DNA of 37,625 nucleotides, taken from positions 1-37,625 of the forward strand of contig JNEM01016399.1 of the NCBI GenBank assembly GCA_000697335.1. The letters run 5' to 3'. The stretch comes from Conidiobolus incongruus B7586 (lineage: Eukaryota > Entomophthoromycota > Entomophthoromycetes > Entomophthorales > Conidiobolaceae). Position numbers and translations under genes: made by a program. The notes under the pieces are model-generated. The model saw only the letters and a program-made list of their open reading frames with translations, was not told the DNA's origin and searched no databases. Positions 10,615 to 23,472 of the stretch are shown here, in pieces; position 1 is the first letter of the stretch, and every line of letters begins with the position of its first letter.

Positions 10615-13600
10615 TCAATGATGAGATTGCGTGGGATGAAGAGAGAATGGTGGAATGGCCCCTGGAGGAAATTGTTGATGGGGTGGTTGGGATGTTGAAT
10701 TGAATGCAGTGAGATTAGGCGAGGTCATAAAGGATTGGGGAAGTCGTAGTTGGGGAGCTGCAAAGTTGGACGTTGGTCGATAGAGATTTGAAGTGGATGG
10801 GCAAACATGGAGTGTTGAATTGGACCCTGGATAGAAATTGTGAGATGTCACTTGAGAGGGAGGTACGGTGGAGGGCCAATATCTCAACATCAGAGAGCCG
10901 TCAGGTTGATTCTGGAACTCGAACTGATGGTGTGGAACATACCCCATACTCAACTTACCATATCCATTGATGGGGCATGAGATGAGATGAAAGAATTCTT
11001 CTGAAGAGAGTGAAGGATCGGGAAGAAGAGACATGACGCGATGATATATCTGAGCAAATGGGAAGAATGGAGTAGACGACGATCCAGAGTTGAACTGAAT
11101 TCCGTTAGCTATACATAAACCAAGGTATGCATGTTTAGCAACTTCTTGAATTTGTTCAACAATTGCCATGTCAAATCCAAAGTTAGGTGCTGACGGAGAA
11201 GGATATATAGATGAATTATGAATGTGATGCTGAGGAGGGCCAAATGGATAGGATACCATTGGTGTATTTGGATTAGCATCAGCATCATCATCTAATAATG
11301 CTTCACTTCCAAGTTTCTCAATTGGTGGAACAGATGAGGGACTTTGAAAAGTGGTAGGACGAGTAATTGGTTGAGGAGCTTCTGGAGCAGGGACAGCCTT
11401 TTTCACAATTGGAACAGTGGCGGGTTGAATGGAAAAACGAGGTTGGGATAGGGAATTTGCCCAATCGCGATACTCAATATTTTTTGTTTTGAAAGGTGCA
11501 GCTGAGGGCTTAGATGGCATGGATTGAAGAAGAGGTTCACCAGGAGGTGCATTGTTGTGAGTAGCAGATGTTTGAACTGGTGCACTTTGGGATACATTAT
11601 TCTGTTGATTCAATTTCACGGAAGCGGGTAAAGGAACAGGGACAACAGATTTAGGAGCAGCTGATTTCTTACTGTTATCTTGAATTGTGCTCTCCGATAA
11701 ATCCTGTGACTGATCTTTAGAAACAGACTGTTTCGAAATGACAAGTTTATCTTTTTCAATGGAATTATTGTCCCGTGTTTCAGCTGACATCAATTTTGAA
11801 GCACTATTATTAGTTTTGGACTGAGAATCAGCTACATTTTTCTCCTTTATTAATGGATCAGTGGAATGCTTAGATTCAGTACTGCTGGACACTAGTGGAG
11901 TGATAACTGGAGATTTATAATTCGAAATAGATGATTTTCGAGGAGTAGAAGCTGGTGTAATAGGCTTAGGTGTATCTTTGGTAGCTTTTGAAGATTTAAG
12001 CTTAGCTTGCTCTTTAGCTTTGGCCTCATTTTCTATTTTAAGTTTCTGTGCTTCTTTTTGCTTTCTTTTCATTTCCTCATTCAGCCTGGCCTTTTCTTCT
12101 TCTTGCTGTTTGAGTAATAGTTCTTGTTGTAGTTTCGCTTGCTTTTGCTCTTTCTTCTTTAACAATTTTTTCTCTCGATCTCTCATCTTTTTGGATTCTT
12201 TCTCTTTTTTAGCTAAAGTCTCTTCTTCAAGTTCTTCAAGCAATTTTCTTTGCCTTTCAGCAGCCACTCTCTCTCTATATGACGTTAAAATCCTGTGCTC
12301 GAAGAGTTTGGTTACAAATACTTGGAGCATAGGTCTATCATCTAATGGTTTAGGCTGATGTGATGCATTATGATGATCTTGATATTTATAATGATTTATA
12401 CATTCCTCATCTTCACAGTATTCCTATAAAAGTATTAGATTTGGATTATCAATAGAAAAAAAAATAAAATAAAATCTATTACTTGTTGATGTGTAGAATT
12501 ATCATCATATTCGTTATTAGATCCCGTATCATTGTGGTTGAGATAATCATTTTCATTCTGGTCTTCTTCATCCTCTTCTTCTGTAGTACAGCAAACCGGA
12601 CATCCATGAGGACATGGATTTTTACACTTGTCCCAAAGATCCTCGTCAATCCCTTCATCTCCAAATTGATGACTATTCCTATATCAACGAATGATTAACA
12701 ATTAGAAAAGAATCAGTTTTAATAAAAAATTACTTTGAAGTATTTTGAGGATGATCAGCAGTTTCGGAATCGCTGCAACCCTCTGAAGAATGATGGCAAC
12801 AGGAATCTGAATGAGAATGGCTCATTGCTCTCCTTCTCCTGTAATTCAGCCATTCCTCCTGCCTACCATTTCGAATTCGTTTCCTCTGCTCTTCCATTGC
12901 TTCGACCATTTTGAGAAATTTCCTACAATCATTTTTTAACAGATCTTCAGCGACGAAGAGTATTTTATCTAATTTAAAATTAATTTGAGATTAATACTGA
13001 TTATAAATTTGTAGTTAATTTTTTTGAATTACTTCTTAGGACTTTTTTCTGAACTTCGTTGAGTTCGGATTCTGAAAGTCCAGCTGGATCTACTGGTTCG
13101 ATTACTTCTGGTGGGAATGATTCATACTCCAATTCTAGCTGGTCGCCTAATTGGGATGAAGATGTCGTTCGGAGATCTTTATAGTAACTTGAATAAAAAG
13201 CATCTAGTTCACTCTCTAGAAACGATCTAAAACTCCAGAATGACAATATCAATACATAAATTTAATATCAAAAATGCAAGTAATATATGCTCACCTTTTA
13301 CTCGAGCACGAGGGACAAGGGCATGGCCTATCGCCATTATGACTGCTATCGGAACGCAACGACTGCGGCGTGGGGGAAGGTAGAGAGTAAGGTATTGTAT
13401 CGATCGATTTTTTCAAGGAGTTAGACGAGTCTGACCCCGTTAGGAAAAAATTATTAGGATCGCTAAGGCCTACCATCGATCTTCTTTCGGCTTCCGTTAG
13501 TTGAAGGAAATACAGAGATGCAAGTTTACGTTCTTCAAAGCCCGAAGTAGGCCTCCACAGCAAGTCGCCCTCCAAAACATTCACTTTTGTATTAATATCT

Positions 13601-14075
13601 AAGGACTGTTTGGGAACTGAAGAATTGGATTTTTTCTTCTTTTTCTTTTTTGTTTTAGTATTAAGCGGAGTGGGTTGGACAGGCTCAGAAGGTGGGTGGA
13701 CAGCTTCAACTAATACAAAAACAAGTAAGTTTCAATAATTCCAATACAAAATAAATTTATAGCGAAGCATTTTGCAAATGGAAAAAGAATGATAGATCAC
13801 CAACCTTCAACTTGGGTTTCTTTCTGTTTAGATTGGATTAATTTTGGTAACCCCAAAACATCGCTGGTAGGTTGAGCATTTTGATGCATCTTTGCGTGAT
13901 ATTCGCAGCAATTAACAATATTGGCGGTGTGGTCAAGATGTGTTTCAGCTTCAAGTGTCCAATACTGAGTTCCAGTTCTATTATAAATCACTGTTTTGGA
14001 TAAAATAGTCGTTGTGCTGTTATTACTATTACTGCTATTATTATTATTATTTTCGTGGGAATTAGACTTAGTCAT
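10615..14075 (-). CDS. NST1: Stress response protein NST1
   Basis: NST1 family, first described in yeast as a negative regulator of salt tolerance that interacts with the splicing factor Msl1; its molecular role is poorly known. Exons: 14075-13805, 13709-13295, 13226-13033, 12968-12734, 12678-12483 and 12423-10615, giving 1039 residues. All introns are GT-AG, 55-95 nt. Family signatures in order: FEERKLASLYFLQLTEAERR; a CPCPSC knuckle (C220, C222, C225) followed by ESELDAFYSSYYKDL; ILFVAEDLLKND; a Cys cluster at C390, C394, C398, C401 and C402; then FVTKLFEHRILTSYRERVAA leading into a long Lys/Glu-rich coiled coil (about residues 470-590). A Ser/Pro-rich tail ends in a globular-looking segment, with an Asn/Ser run at the start. 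The first donor is GTTGGT, weaker than the others. The start is the only ATG opening this frame before AT-rich DNA. Confidence 0.9.
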
Positions 14076-17000
14076 ATAGATATCAGATTTTTTAGAATTC
14101 TAAAAATTAAATTTTATTAGTATACGATTAATAATTTTTTAATTTGATTTTAATTTACTAAAATTAGAGACAATCAAGAAAAAAATTATTAAAAAGAAAC
14201 TTGTTAAATACCTTTTAAAACTGAATAAGTAAAAAAATATTATTAACAATAAGTTTTATAACATTCAACTGATACAACAAATATTTTAATAAATATCACA
14301 AATTTTCAATTATTACTGAATCTTCTCCTCAGTAAGTAAACAACCTTTAATTCTTTACAAGTTGTAAAATTTAATAACAATAGTTGATAAATTTAAATAA
14401 AAATGATAATATTAATATTAATATTAATGAATGTTATTAAAAATTTGGCACTAATTGGAATTGAAGAGAGACTGAGAGTGTGGAGATGATTAATTAATAT
14501 CAAACGTTTAAAATCCAAAGTATTAGTTTGAGTTCATTTCATGAGAAATTTGGGAATTTTAATATGGGTCTTTCATTGAAATTGATTAGAACTGTAATTC
14601 GAATAAGTGCTTATTACATTGATTTTTATTATTAGAATTCTTTGTAATTTATTTAAACTTAATGATTAATTATTATAATTAATAAATTTAATAGAATTTA
14701 TATAATTTTGTTATTTTATCATTTTCTCTATTATTTTTATTAATGTCAACTAATTTGGCCAATCATATCCCCTGAAATTTGTTTACAGTTGATTAAATCA
14801 AGGTAAAATTGAATCAAATATCAGAATAATCTTTAACATTAATTTATAGTTAATATTTTTTTAAAATTACAATTTTAATTTTTAGGAATTAATTGAAAAA
14901 TTTATCAATAAAATAATAATTGCAAATCTAATGTTGTCTATCAAAGTCGCGCAGTGATTTTGGAATTTTTGCTTAAAGTAAATTATTACTCTTCATGCTA
15001 AAAAATAATAGCCATTATGGTTACCTTATAACTATTGTAGTGTAAAAATTTTATCATAATTATAATAATTGAAATACATATATAGAGATTATACATTGCT
15101 TTTTAGATATATATTACGTCCTTGGTCTGAAATCTCAATAAAATGAATATTGATGCAAAGTGTAGTAAATTCAATTTTATATTTATCAAAATTCAAAATT
15201 AACTACACAATTTTGATACAATCATTTTTTAATTCATTTTATTATATTGATCAAAATCGAATATGTAATTTTAGAAATAGCAAAAATTTTTATATCAAAT
15301 TAACCTTTAACTAAGGGAAATATATAGTATATTCTAGCTTAATGAGCTCAACTTAAAAATTTTTATCAATACTTTCGATTATTTTTCACCTTAGATAAAT
15401 TGCATTTTTTCTATTATAATTCAATTTCATTCATTTGTAATCCTTGATTATATGTCAATTTTTAGCTTGATAAATTTTTTAGTTATTATACATATTAAAT
15501 TCATTATAGATGAACGAATAAATATTATTACAAATATTAAATACTTCGGTTATATTATCATTAACACACTTTTAATATGATATTTATCAATATATTTTAT
15601 CAAAATTGTTTGAGTAATAATCAAAATAATGTAATATATATATATTATATTTAATTATTGGATTTATTAATTATTTTCATAGAATATACTAAATATCAAC
15701 TTCTATGAATGATGAGATATAAAATATAATCAAAATTTTCAATTTGGATTACAAATTTCACTCATACATCTACAATCTATTACCTTTAAAATAATTTTAA
15801 ACTAATAATTATTTTCAATAATATTATAATATAATTGATTGTATTATTTGAAATTGACATGCTTTATATTAGAATAATATTGATATACATTATCATCATT
15901 TAATTAGTACAGGTGCTTATAGAACTCTAAATCAATTTTCATTGAGATTCACTAATTGTTGTCTCCGAATTAGGTATTTATGTTGTTGATTTTTCACTGT
16001 CTAAGTATCGGAGGTATATCAGTAATAATATGATATTTAGTCTCTCACTATAATTTTCTGATACATTTGATATTATATTATCAAATCTATTTTAAGCTTA
16101 ATACTTAATTTATACTAATATATACACTCTATATTGCTCTTATCAATCCCAAATTTTTAATTTTAAAAATAATAATAAATTGAATTAGCATTACTAGTGT
16201 AATATTAAAAATTTTAATATCAAGGAAAAAATATTTTAAGAATAATATAAAATTATTTATTATATCTCCATTTGCATTATTAATTAAAATATATTTATTT
16301 ATTTCCATATTGTGACTAAAATGAAATATTAAAATCTTCTACTAGCAAGTTGAATATTGAATAATGAACATTTTTTGAACATTAATGATGAATAGAATTT
16401 CAAATATGATATATAGATATCAATGTAAATATTTCTTACACCACTAGTACTCGTTATTATAAGAAATTTCCTTAACCAACATTTTGCATGATTTTCTAAA
16501 CCCATCAAATTATTCCTATTTTTAAAAAATATTTAAATATCTTAATTCTAATCCATTCAATATAAATTTTAAAGCTTGTGACCTTTGAGTATGTTTTTTT
16601 GATATGTTAAAACTATTCTAATCACAAGGGTTGAGATCAAAGAAATAATGCAAATGATGTAATATCAACTAGATTTTTTAATTCATAGGTTCTAACTTAT
16701 TTTCAAAAAAATTGCTTGTATACTCATATGAAATGTTTAATTTTTTTAATTTGAATTAAAAATTATATTTCTATAATTTTGACTAAATTTTAAACTTATT
16801 TCATATCATTCCACCTTCAGTTAGAAAATTATGAATTACAGTACCATTTTATTTAATTATTAGCATCTTTATTTTTTAATAATATGTTTCAAGTTTAGAA
16901 AATTGAGAGAGAGTTGATCAGGTTTTATTCGATAATATATTTTTTCTTATAATAATTTTTATATACTAGAATTAAAGATCTATTCAATATTGATGATATT

Positions 17001-18467
17001 ATCTTGAGAACTTAAGGCGCTTATTACAATGGTTAAGTTTGTTTGAGTTATTATTATGCTTTCTTGATTAAATGCCAAAATATAAAAAAGCCTATTATTT
17101 TCTTTCTGACCAATTTAATCCTATTATCGACTATATACAAATATTTGATATTGATCCTTAAGACTTATTTGTTAACACCCTGATGCAAAAATTAGGATTT
17201 CTGGCAATATAATATATGATTCTCCTGACAATTGCTTAATATGTGTATTTATTGGACAATCAAATTTTTTTATTTTTCAATTAGTTATCTATACTTGTGA
17301 AAATAGATCATTAAATATTTGTTTGCAAGGTAGGATAATGCTTTACCACCACAAGGTTTTAGTAAGGTTTGAAGTATTTGACTGTCAGATTACTTTTCAA
17401 AGAATGTTACACCAAATAATACTTTTGATCCAATATTTTTGATTTTTCAACTAGTAATTTGAGCCAATTTTCTGATTCAAAATCAATATAATGTTAATAA
17501 AATATAGTACAAATAATATTTATTTATATTATAAAATAATGAATTCAATATATTAGGTCTTCCTAATATTACTGTGTTTATATTCAAATAGTTCGTTTCA
17601 ATAAAATTTGTTATTATTTATCTACCAAAATAATAAATGAAAAGCATCAAGATATATTATTTATATTATTATAGAATAATTTTATTGTAGTTAAAAGGAA
17701 GTGATAAGGAAATATTAAAAATTTGATTCCAAGATCTATGAAATTTTAGATAATTAAAGATATATCTTTTTTAAACAAATATATTAATTTTTCCAAAATA
17801 AGTCTAAAAAATTTAAATTATTTTAAAACTATTAATATTAAATAATTGATTAATATAAAGAAGAGTAAAAAAAGTTAAATTCATATTAACCATCATACAA
17901 ATAATATTTCAAATCTTTTGGCTTAAAGAATTTTAATATTTAGATTTTGAATAAAATCCTGAAATAATATTAAATAATATATAATTAAATCATTATAAAT
18001 ACAAAATATATAACTTCTTATTGATTTCAAGTCAATTTTCTATACTATTAAATTTATATATTAATTGAAAAAAATTTAAAAATATTTTACAAATTTGATT
18101 TTTACCAATAACTATTTATCATTTTAATTAATCATATACTATTATCTAATTATTCAATAAAATATTTAATAAATATTCTACCTATATGCTTAATATTACT
18201 TTTAAATCATTTTTTGATAATAGTTACTTTTCAATACCTTAATTTGACTAAATATTTCAAGATATATATATTCAACCAACATTGATTGAAAATGAAAGCA
18301 TAATTGCTTAAATTGAAGATAAATTTAACCAGTTTAAACATAATATTGAACTGATATTTTGATAATATAAATAAAATTTTTTAATAATAATTTATCAATA
18401 CAAAAATTATAATTTGAAAACTTCTATTAAATATATTTTATTATATTATAAAAAAAGTAAATAAATT
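14076..18467. other. AT-rich intergenic desert
   Basis: This 4.4 kb gap lies between NST1 and the 3' end of DNA2. No open frame with coding character and no RNA gene was recognised. It holds one notable inverted repeat at about 15962-16014, listed separately. Several A-box-like strings (for example near 17015-17040) lack a partner B box. Confidence 0.5.
15962..16014. other. Interrupted inverted repeat / possible stem-loop
   Basis: CTCCGA (15963-15968) and TCGGAG (16008-16013) are perfect inverted copies, flanked by a T-G wobble. TTAG and CTAA continue the stem inward after a small bulge, making about ten pairs around a loop of some 27 nt. GC-rich arms like this are unusual inside an AT desert. 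It could be part of a structured RNA, a decayed element end, or chance. Confidence 0.25.
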
Positions 18468-21400
18468 TTAATCAAATTCATCATTAAATTCTCTCAATAT
18501 TTCACTTCGATCTTCCATCACTTTTCTAACACCACCAGATTTACCAACCTTACCAGTATTAAATCTATTATTATAACTAAGACATTCAAATGTATGTAAC
18601 TTATCGCAATTCCCGTCCAAATCCCACACCTGGTCATTCTCCACTAACATGTTTATTAACTCCCTGAACAAAAACGTACCTCCAGCTAAAGTGGATCTAC
18701 TACCAATCAAAATTAATTTCAATTTAGATCTTGTAAGTGCTACATTAATACGTTTCCAATCTTTCAACAAATTCCCAACATTTTTTGTTATATTATTACG
18801 TACTAAACTCACAATCATTACATTTTTGTCCCTGCCTTGACTTTGATCAATAGTTAGTACTTCGAGATCTCTAATATGGTGAAATTTCGCAGTGAGTAGA
18901 TTGGTCTGACGTCTATATGGTGATAAGATACCAATTTGATTGAGAGGAATTCCGGAGTGATAGAATGCTGTCACAAGTTGATCGATTAGTTGAATTTCGA
19001 GCGGATTGTGTACTAATTCACCATAACGTTGTTCGTATTGTAAAGTATTGTCGGTATTGAGGAAGATTACTTTGTGCTTGGGGTCCAGACTGTGAGAGAG
19101 CCAGCATTTGGAGATGTTGCAGAGGTTGGAATTGATAATGTGGATTTTTTTTAGCCAATTTGGATCTGGAATATTTAAACAGGCGTTTGCTATAGTGTCA
19201 TTACCACATTGTAAGGAGTCACTATATATTAATCTGTTGCTCAGTTTCATGATTTCAGAATTCATTCTATACTGATATCTGATTTTGGTAACTGAGTCGG
19301 GATGAGCTTCAGCCAATATTTTAAACAATGACGTGTTGGCGGCATCCTTCTGCAAAGTTGAATCTCTAATCAGTGGCGGTAGTTGGTAATGGTCCCCAAC
19401 TAAGATAAACTTTTCCGAAGTCATCAAAGGTGCTAAACTAGTAGGTAATGTCAATTGCGAAGCTTCATCAACAATCGTGTAGTGGAAGCGTCGTTTGTCG
19501 AACAGGAAGTGACTCATTCCCAAACACGTCGTAGCGATGATGGGAGTCCTACTATAGAGTTGTTCAGCTCTCCCTACCGATCTGATAAGATTGTCGGGAT
19601 GATTAGTACAATAGGGTTTAATAGTTTCGTGCACTTTGTTAAGAGATCCAAGTCGTAAGAATTGTGTCACATTTAATTCCAGCAGTTTGAGTAGGATATT
19701 GTCAAGTGACGAATGTGTATATGAAGTTATTAAAACTGTTTGGTTTTGACGTTCGACTAAATACTTGACGAGATGCGCAATCGTCGTGGTTTTACCTGTG
19801 CCTGGCATACCTAAAATCAAAGTGTAGTCATTATTGTTGATGGCATCTTCGCAAGCTCGTTCCTGATCCTCATTCAAACAACCTTGGGAGTCGAATCTAA
19901 TAAGTTCAGTGTCATTAGAAACCAATTTCCTTTTAAGTAATTTTGGCGGTTTTAAATCTACAATCAATTCCCTCAATCTAATAGCCTCTGGAGTCATCTC
20001 AGTCAACAACCTGACCAAATTCCCTCTCAACAATTTCACACCATGTTCGTATTCATCCTTATCGATTCTGAACAAATCATCCCTCGAAAAATTAGAATTT
20101 GTCGATTGAATAAACTCTTGAAAATCTTCAAATTTTAAAAATCTCTGATTATTGTAGTCTTCAAAAGTATGACATTTTTTCAAAGGTGGTCGGAATTCTT
20201 TACTAAGGGAAATTTTGACAGAGTGTTGAGTAAGTTGTAAAACGTAACCGACAGCTATTCCAAATATTCCCGATTCGGTTGAGATGATGACAGGATCTCC
20301 AACTTCTATAGAAGTTGTAGGCAAAGGATCTTTAGAAGTTGTAGGCTGCGACACATTTTGAGAATTGGAACCAACACTAAACGATAAGTTATTCAATTTT
20401 GAAGTGTCGAAACTTCTGTCTAATTTTTTGAATTCGACTACGTTGACGAAATCCGAACCGTCTGAGCAGTTCACTAGGATCATGTCGCTCAAGCACTTGC
20501 CCTTTAATTCCAAATCTTTGGAATTTTTGGACCAGATTTCCTTCTTGTAAATTTTGATGGATTTTTCTTCAATGTTTAAAAATTCAGACCATTTGCGGTA
20601 GAATTTCAATTGTTGTGGGGTTAAGTGAGATGTCATTTGATTATATAAGGATTCAATACCTTGCAAATTGGGATACATTTCAGTCTCAAATGCCTTGTGG
20701 TGGAGCATACAGCTTGGAAGTTGATTGCACTTGGAACATAGATGACTGTTCCTGATCATTGGAGGAAGTGGCAGTTCCCTCTCTCCAAAGTTAAAAGCTA
20801 ATCTATTCCTAGCTTGAATCAAAGCTACCAATCTTTCCCTAGTTGAATGGATTTTAACCAGTTGTTCGCCTTCATCAGCATTCAGTATAAAGATGAGACC
20901 CAATTCGGCGCTGTAGTCGTACTTTTCACTGAGTAGCACTTGATACAACATGGTTTGAATTTCATAATTTAGGTTGAAGCCAACTTTACCAGTTTTGAAT
21001 TCTAAAGGCACCAATTTACGCTTCGGTACGGTTTGATCTCTTGTTTTTAATAGTAATTCAACGATCAAGTCCACTTTACCTTTAATACCGTACTTTGGCG
21101 ACCATATCAACTCCTCCGAGGATTTGGTACCAGAAATTGCAAAACCTTCAGGTTCATCACTAAGATTACTATACTTGTGACTTGATTTTGCGAATTTTTG
21201 TATACCAATTTCTTTAGTGATATAAGTTTTGGCCCAAGTCTGTAATTTCAACTTCCCATCCAAAATATCTTCAATAATATCTTCTTCAGTCAAGTCGGCA
21301 CTATATAATTTTTCACTATTGATTTCCAATAACATTTGAATTTGACCATCCATAAAACCATCTGTGAAATCATTCCTCATCAAACAAACTTCCAACAACT

Positions 21401-22328
21401 GGTGCAATAATTGACCCAAAATCAATGCTTTCGTATACGATCCCACTAGCATTGACTTTTGCTGCAAAATACTCATCCTAATACAACTGTAGGAAGATGC
21501 CAACGATGTCGAATTGATTAGTTGGTCACTTCCCACAATAATTAAATTTTGTAAATCGTTGACGATACATTCGTTATCCTTAAATTTTCCTATGAGATTT
21601 ATCGTGGTGCCAACTTCTACATGAGTAGTGTACCACGATCCTCGCAGGTAGATGGTGTAGCTCTGCTTTGTAAGTTTGTGCATTGTTATTAACTTTTTTT
21701 GGGGTTCCCAATACCCTCCACTTCCTTTGTCGTTGGTGTTGTAGTAGTTTTCTGGTATCACTTCTATCACGGTTAAACGTAAGTATGTACCGCTGTCTAG
21801 ATCTGGAGCATTCGGTACTGGGGGAGGTTGGTTCGCCTCCATTTCAAATAAACTGAGATCTTCGATGGAAAATTCGGAGAACATATCGTCGATTTTGTTA
21901 GGTTCTACCTTATTATTATCGTTCGATAGTAAATGATTGTTAGAACTTAAAGTAGTATTATTAGTGTTTGTAATTATAGAATTATCATCCGTCTAAATTT
22001 CAAACTATCAATTATAATAAACCAAATAATGTGGAATATTAATTTACTTTGATTAATTTTGCATCTTGACTATTTCCAATTTCTTTTAAATCTAAAGGTC
22101 TCTTAACTTCTATATTCTTATTAGAATCATACATTAAATCATATTATTTATGTAGTTCTTTACCAGAATATTTTTTAATATTGTTATTGGAAGCGATATT
22201 ATCATCTAATCATTGAATGAAATAATAACTTTAATATGCATATTTTTTTTAAAAAAAATTAGGAAATGTAGATTACTAGAAGTAGAGTTAGAGTCTGGAG
22301 TTGGTTCTTTAAAATCGTTATATGTCAT
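18468..22328 (-). CDS. DNA2: DNA replication helicase/nuclease Dna2
   Basis: Dna2 cuts long 5' flaps on the lagging strand and resects double-strand breaks in the nucleus. Proposed exons are 22328-22277, 22205-22164, 22109-22048 and 21992-18468, giving 1226 residues. Seen: a RecB-like nuclease with D360 (GKVDLIVEL), E383 and K385 (LEFKTGK) and a Q/Y helix (EIQTMLYQ, 396-403); all four iron-sulfur cysteines (C222, C471, C474, C480; CSKCNQLPSC); and an SF1B helicase with GMPGTGKT (780-787), VDEAS (893-897), GDHYQLPPLI (918-927), the QSQGRDK motif V (about 1102-1108) and NVALTRSK (about 1135-1142). It is shorter than yeast Dna2 because the N-terminus is short and Asn-rich. The large exon is certain. 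The first three small exons rest on frame and splice sites only; an unspliced start at 22134 would give about 1203 residues. All catalytic residues are present, so it looks functional. Confidence 0.92.
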
Positions 22329-22819
22329 TTCTCTCCAAAGAAATATCAGCAAAAATAAAATAAAATATATATATAAAATCAAAAATATATATTTAGTCGG
22401 TATTGAATACTATGAGCTATTTTTGTAAATTCTAAATTAAATTTATGATTGACGTTGTTAAAATAATTTAGAGTTTGATTGGTTATTGATTTAATATTTA
22501 AATACGAATTCAATGAGCTAACTTATGGGTCAGTTTGATGAATCAAAAAAGTTTTATATTTTTAAATATAAAACAGAAATAAAAAATATACCATAAAATA
22601 TAAAATAAAACAATAAGTGATACTAATCTGTTTTAATTATATATACTTTAGAAACTTATTTTAAAAATTAAAATCAAATAAATATTCAAATTTTGAGAGA
22701 ATGTATTTATAAATAAAACTGAAGTCAGAGTGATATAAAATTTAAAATCGTTAGCTTATTAAATTGATGATATTGAGGTTGATAAAATAATAAAAGTTAT
22801 TTTCAAAAAAGTGATTATA
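22329..22819. other. Intergenic region between DNA2 start and tRNA-like gene
   Basis: About 490 bp of AT-rich DNA containing the DNA2 promoter. No MluI-type cell-cycle box (ACGCGT) was seen. Nothing else could be recognised. Confidence 0.4.
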
Positions 22820-22890
22820 GGTGTGTTGGCGCAATGGAAGTGGGTCTGTCTCCAGAGTGGAAGACTGAGAATTTGAATCTCACACACACC
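22820..22890 (+). tRNA. tRNA-like gene, anticodon CCA (Trp), possibly decayed
   Basis: The 71-nt sequence fits class I tRNA numbering exactly. The acceptor stem is perfect (GGTGTGT with ACACACC), and the A box (TGGCGCAATGG) follows with G18 and G19 present. The anticodon loop is CTCCAGA with U33, so the anticodon is CCA, reading UGG (Trp). A TTTT terminator follows at 22904-22907. Weak points: the D-stem 10-25 pair is G-G; the anticodon stem has three G-U wobbles; the T-stem has A-A and A-C mismatches; and C56 of the T-loop is T, which spoils the B box and the G19-C56 contact. Its D-arm and variable-region context resembles the yeast-type Arg(CCU) tRNA as I remember it. It may be a Trp tRNA, or a pseudogene derived from an Arg tRNA. 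Confidence 0.55.
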
Positions 22891-22907
22891 CAATATTGGT
22901 ATATTTT

Positions 22908-23472
22908 ATATTCTTATATTATGATATTATTATACACTTAAATTTTTTTTCAATATTATCAAATTATACTAATTCTTATCATTTATGATTGTAATATGAA
23001 ATTGAAGAAAATTATCAAAAAATTGGTATAAAATATTTTAATAAAAATCCCAAAAATGTAATAATTAGTATTTAATATATAAATCATGTTCACTTATTGA
23101 TAAGTTGATCAATTTATTCATAATTATTTGTTAAAGTATTATAATAAGGTTTTATATCTTATTATTAAGTTTAATACATATCCCATTTACTTATCCTATA
23201 TTGTTTATGTCAAATAATTTAATTTTGTCATTACCTTTAATATATTGTAAGATATACTTATGCATTCTTATCTTGCAAAATATAAATAATTGAATATATA
23301 TAATTGATATTATATATTGTTACAGGTAAGTAATTTCAAGATTAAATCTATGAATATAAATTTGGTTTTATTTTAAATTGAATTATATGTAAATATTGGA
23401 ATTCAATTTGAATTTTATTTATGATTTTATTTTTAACAGTAATGTAATAATAATAATATTGAGTTAATCAAA
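22908..23472. other. Intergenic region downstream of MET5
   Basis: About 560 bp of AT-rich DNA between the tRNA-like gene and the MET5 stop codon. Read on the minus strand, AATAAA strings occur about 40-60 bases after the MET5 stop and may serve as poly(A) signals. Nothing else was seen. Confidence 0.4.

Noticed and set aside
11978-12358. 126-codon plus-strand frame rich in Ser, Phe and Cys
   Set aside because: It is antisense to the Lys/Glu coiled coil of NST1, which always yields such a shadow.
16981-17060. A-box-like string GGCGCTTATTACAATGG suggesting a tRNA
   Set aside because: No B box or complementary acceptor stem follows at a workable distance.
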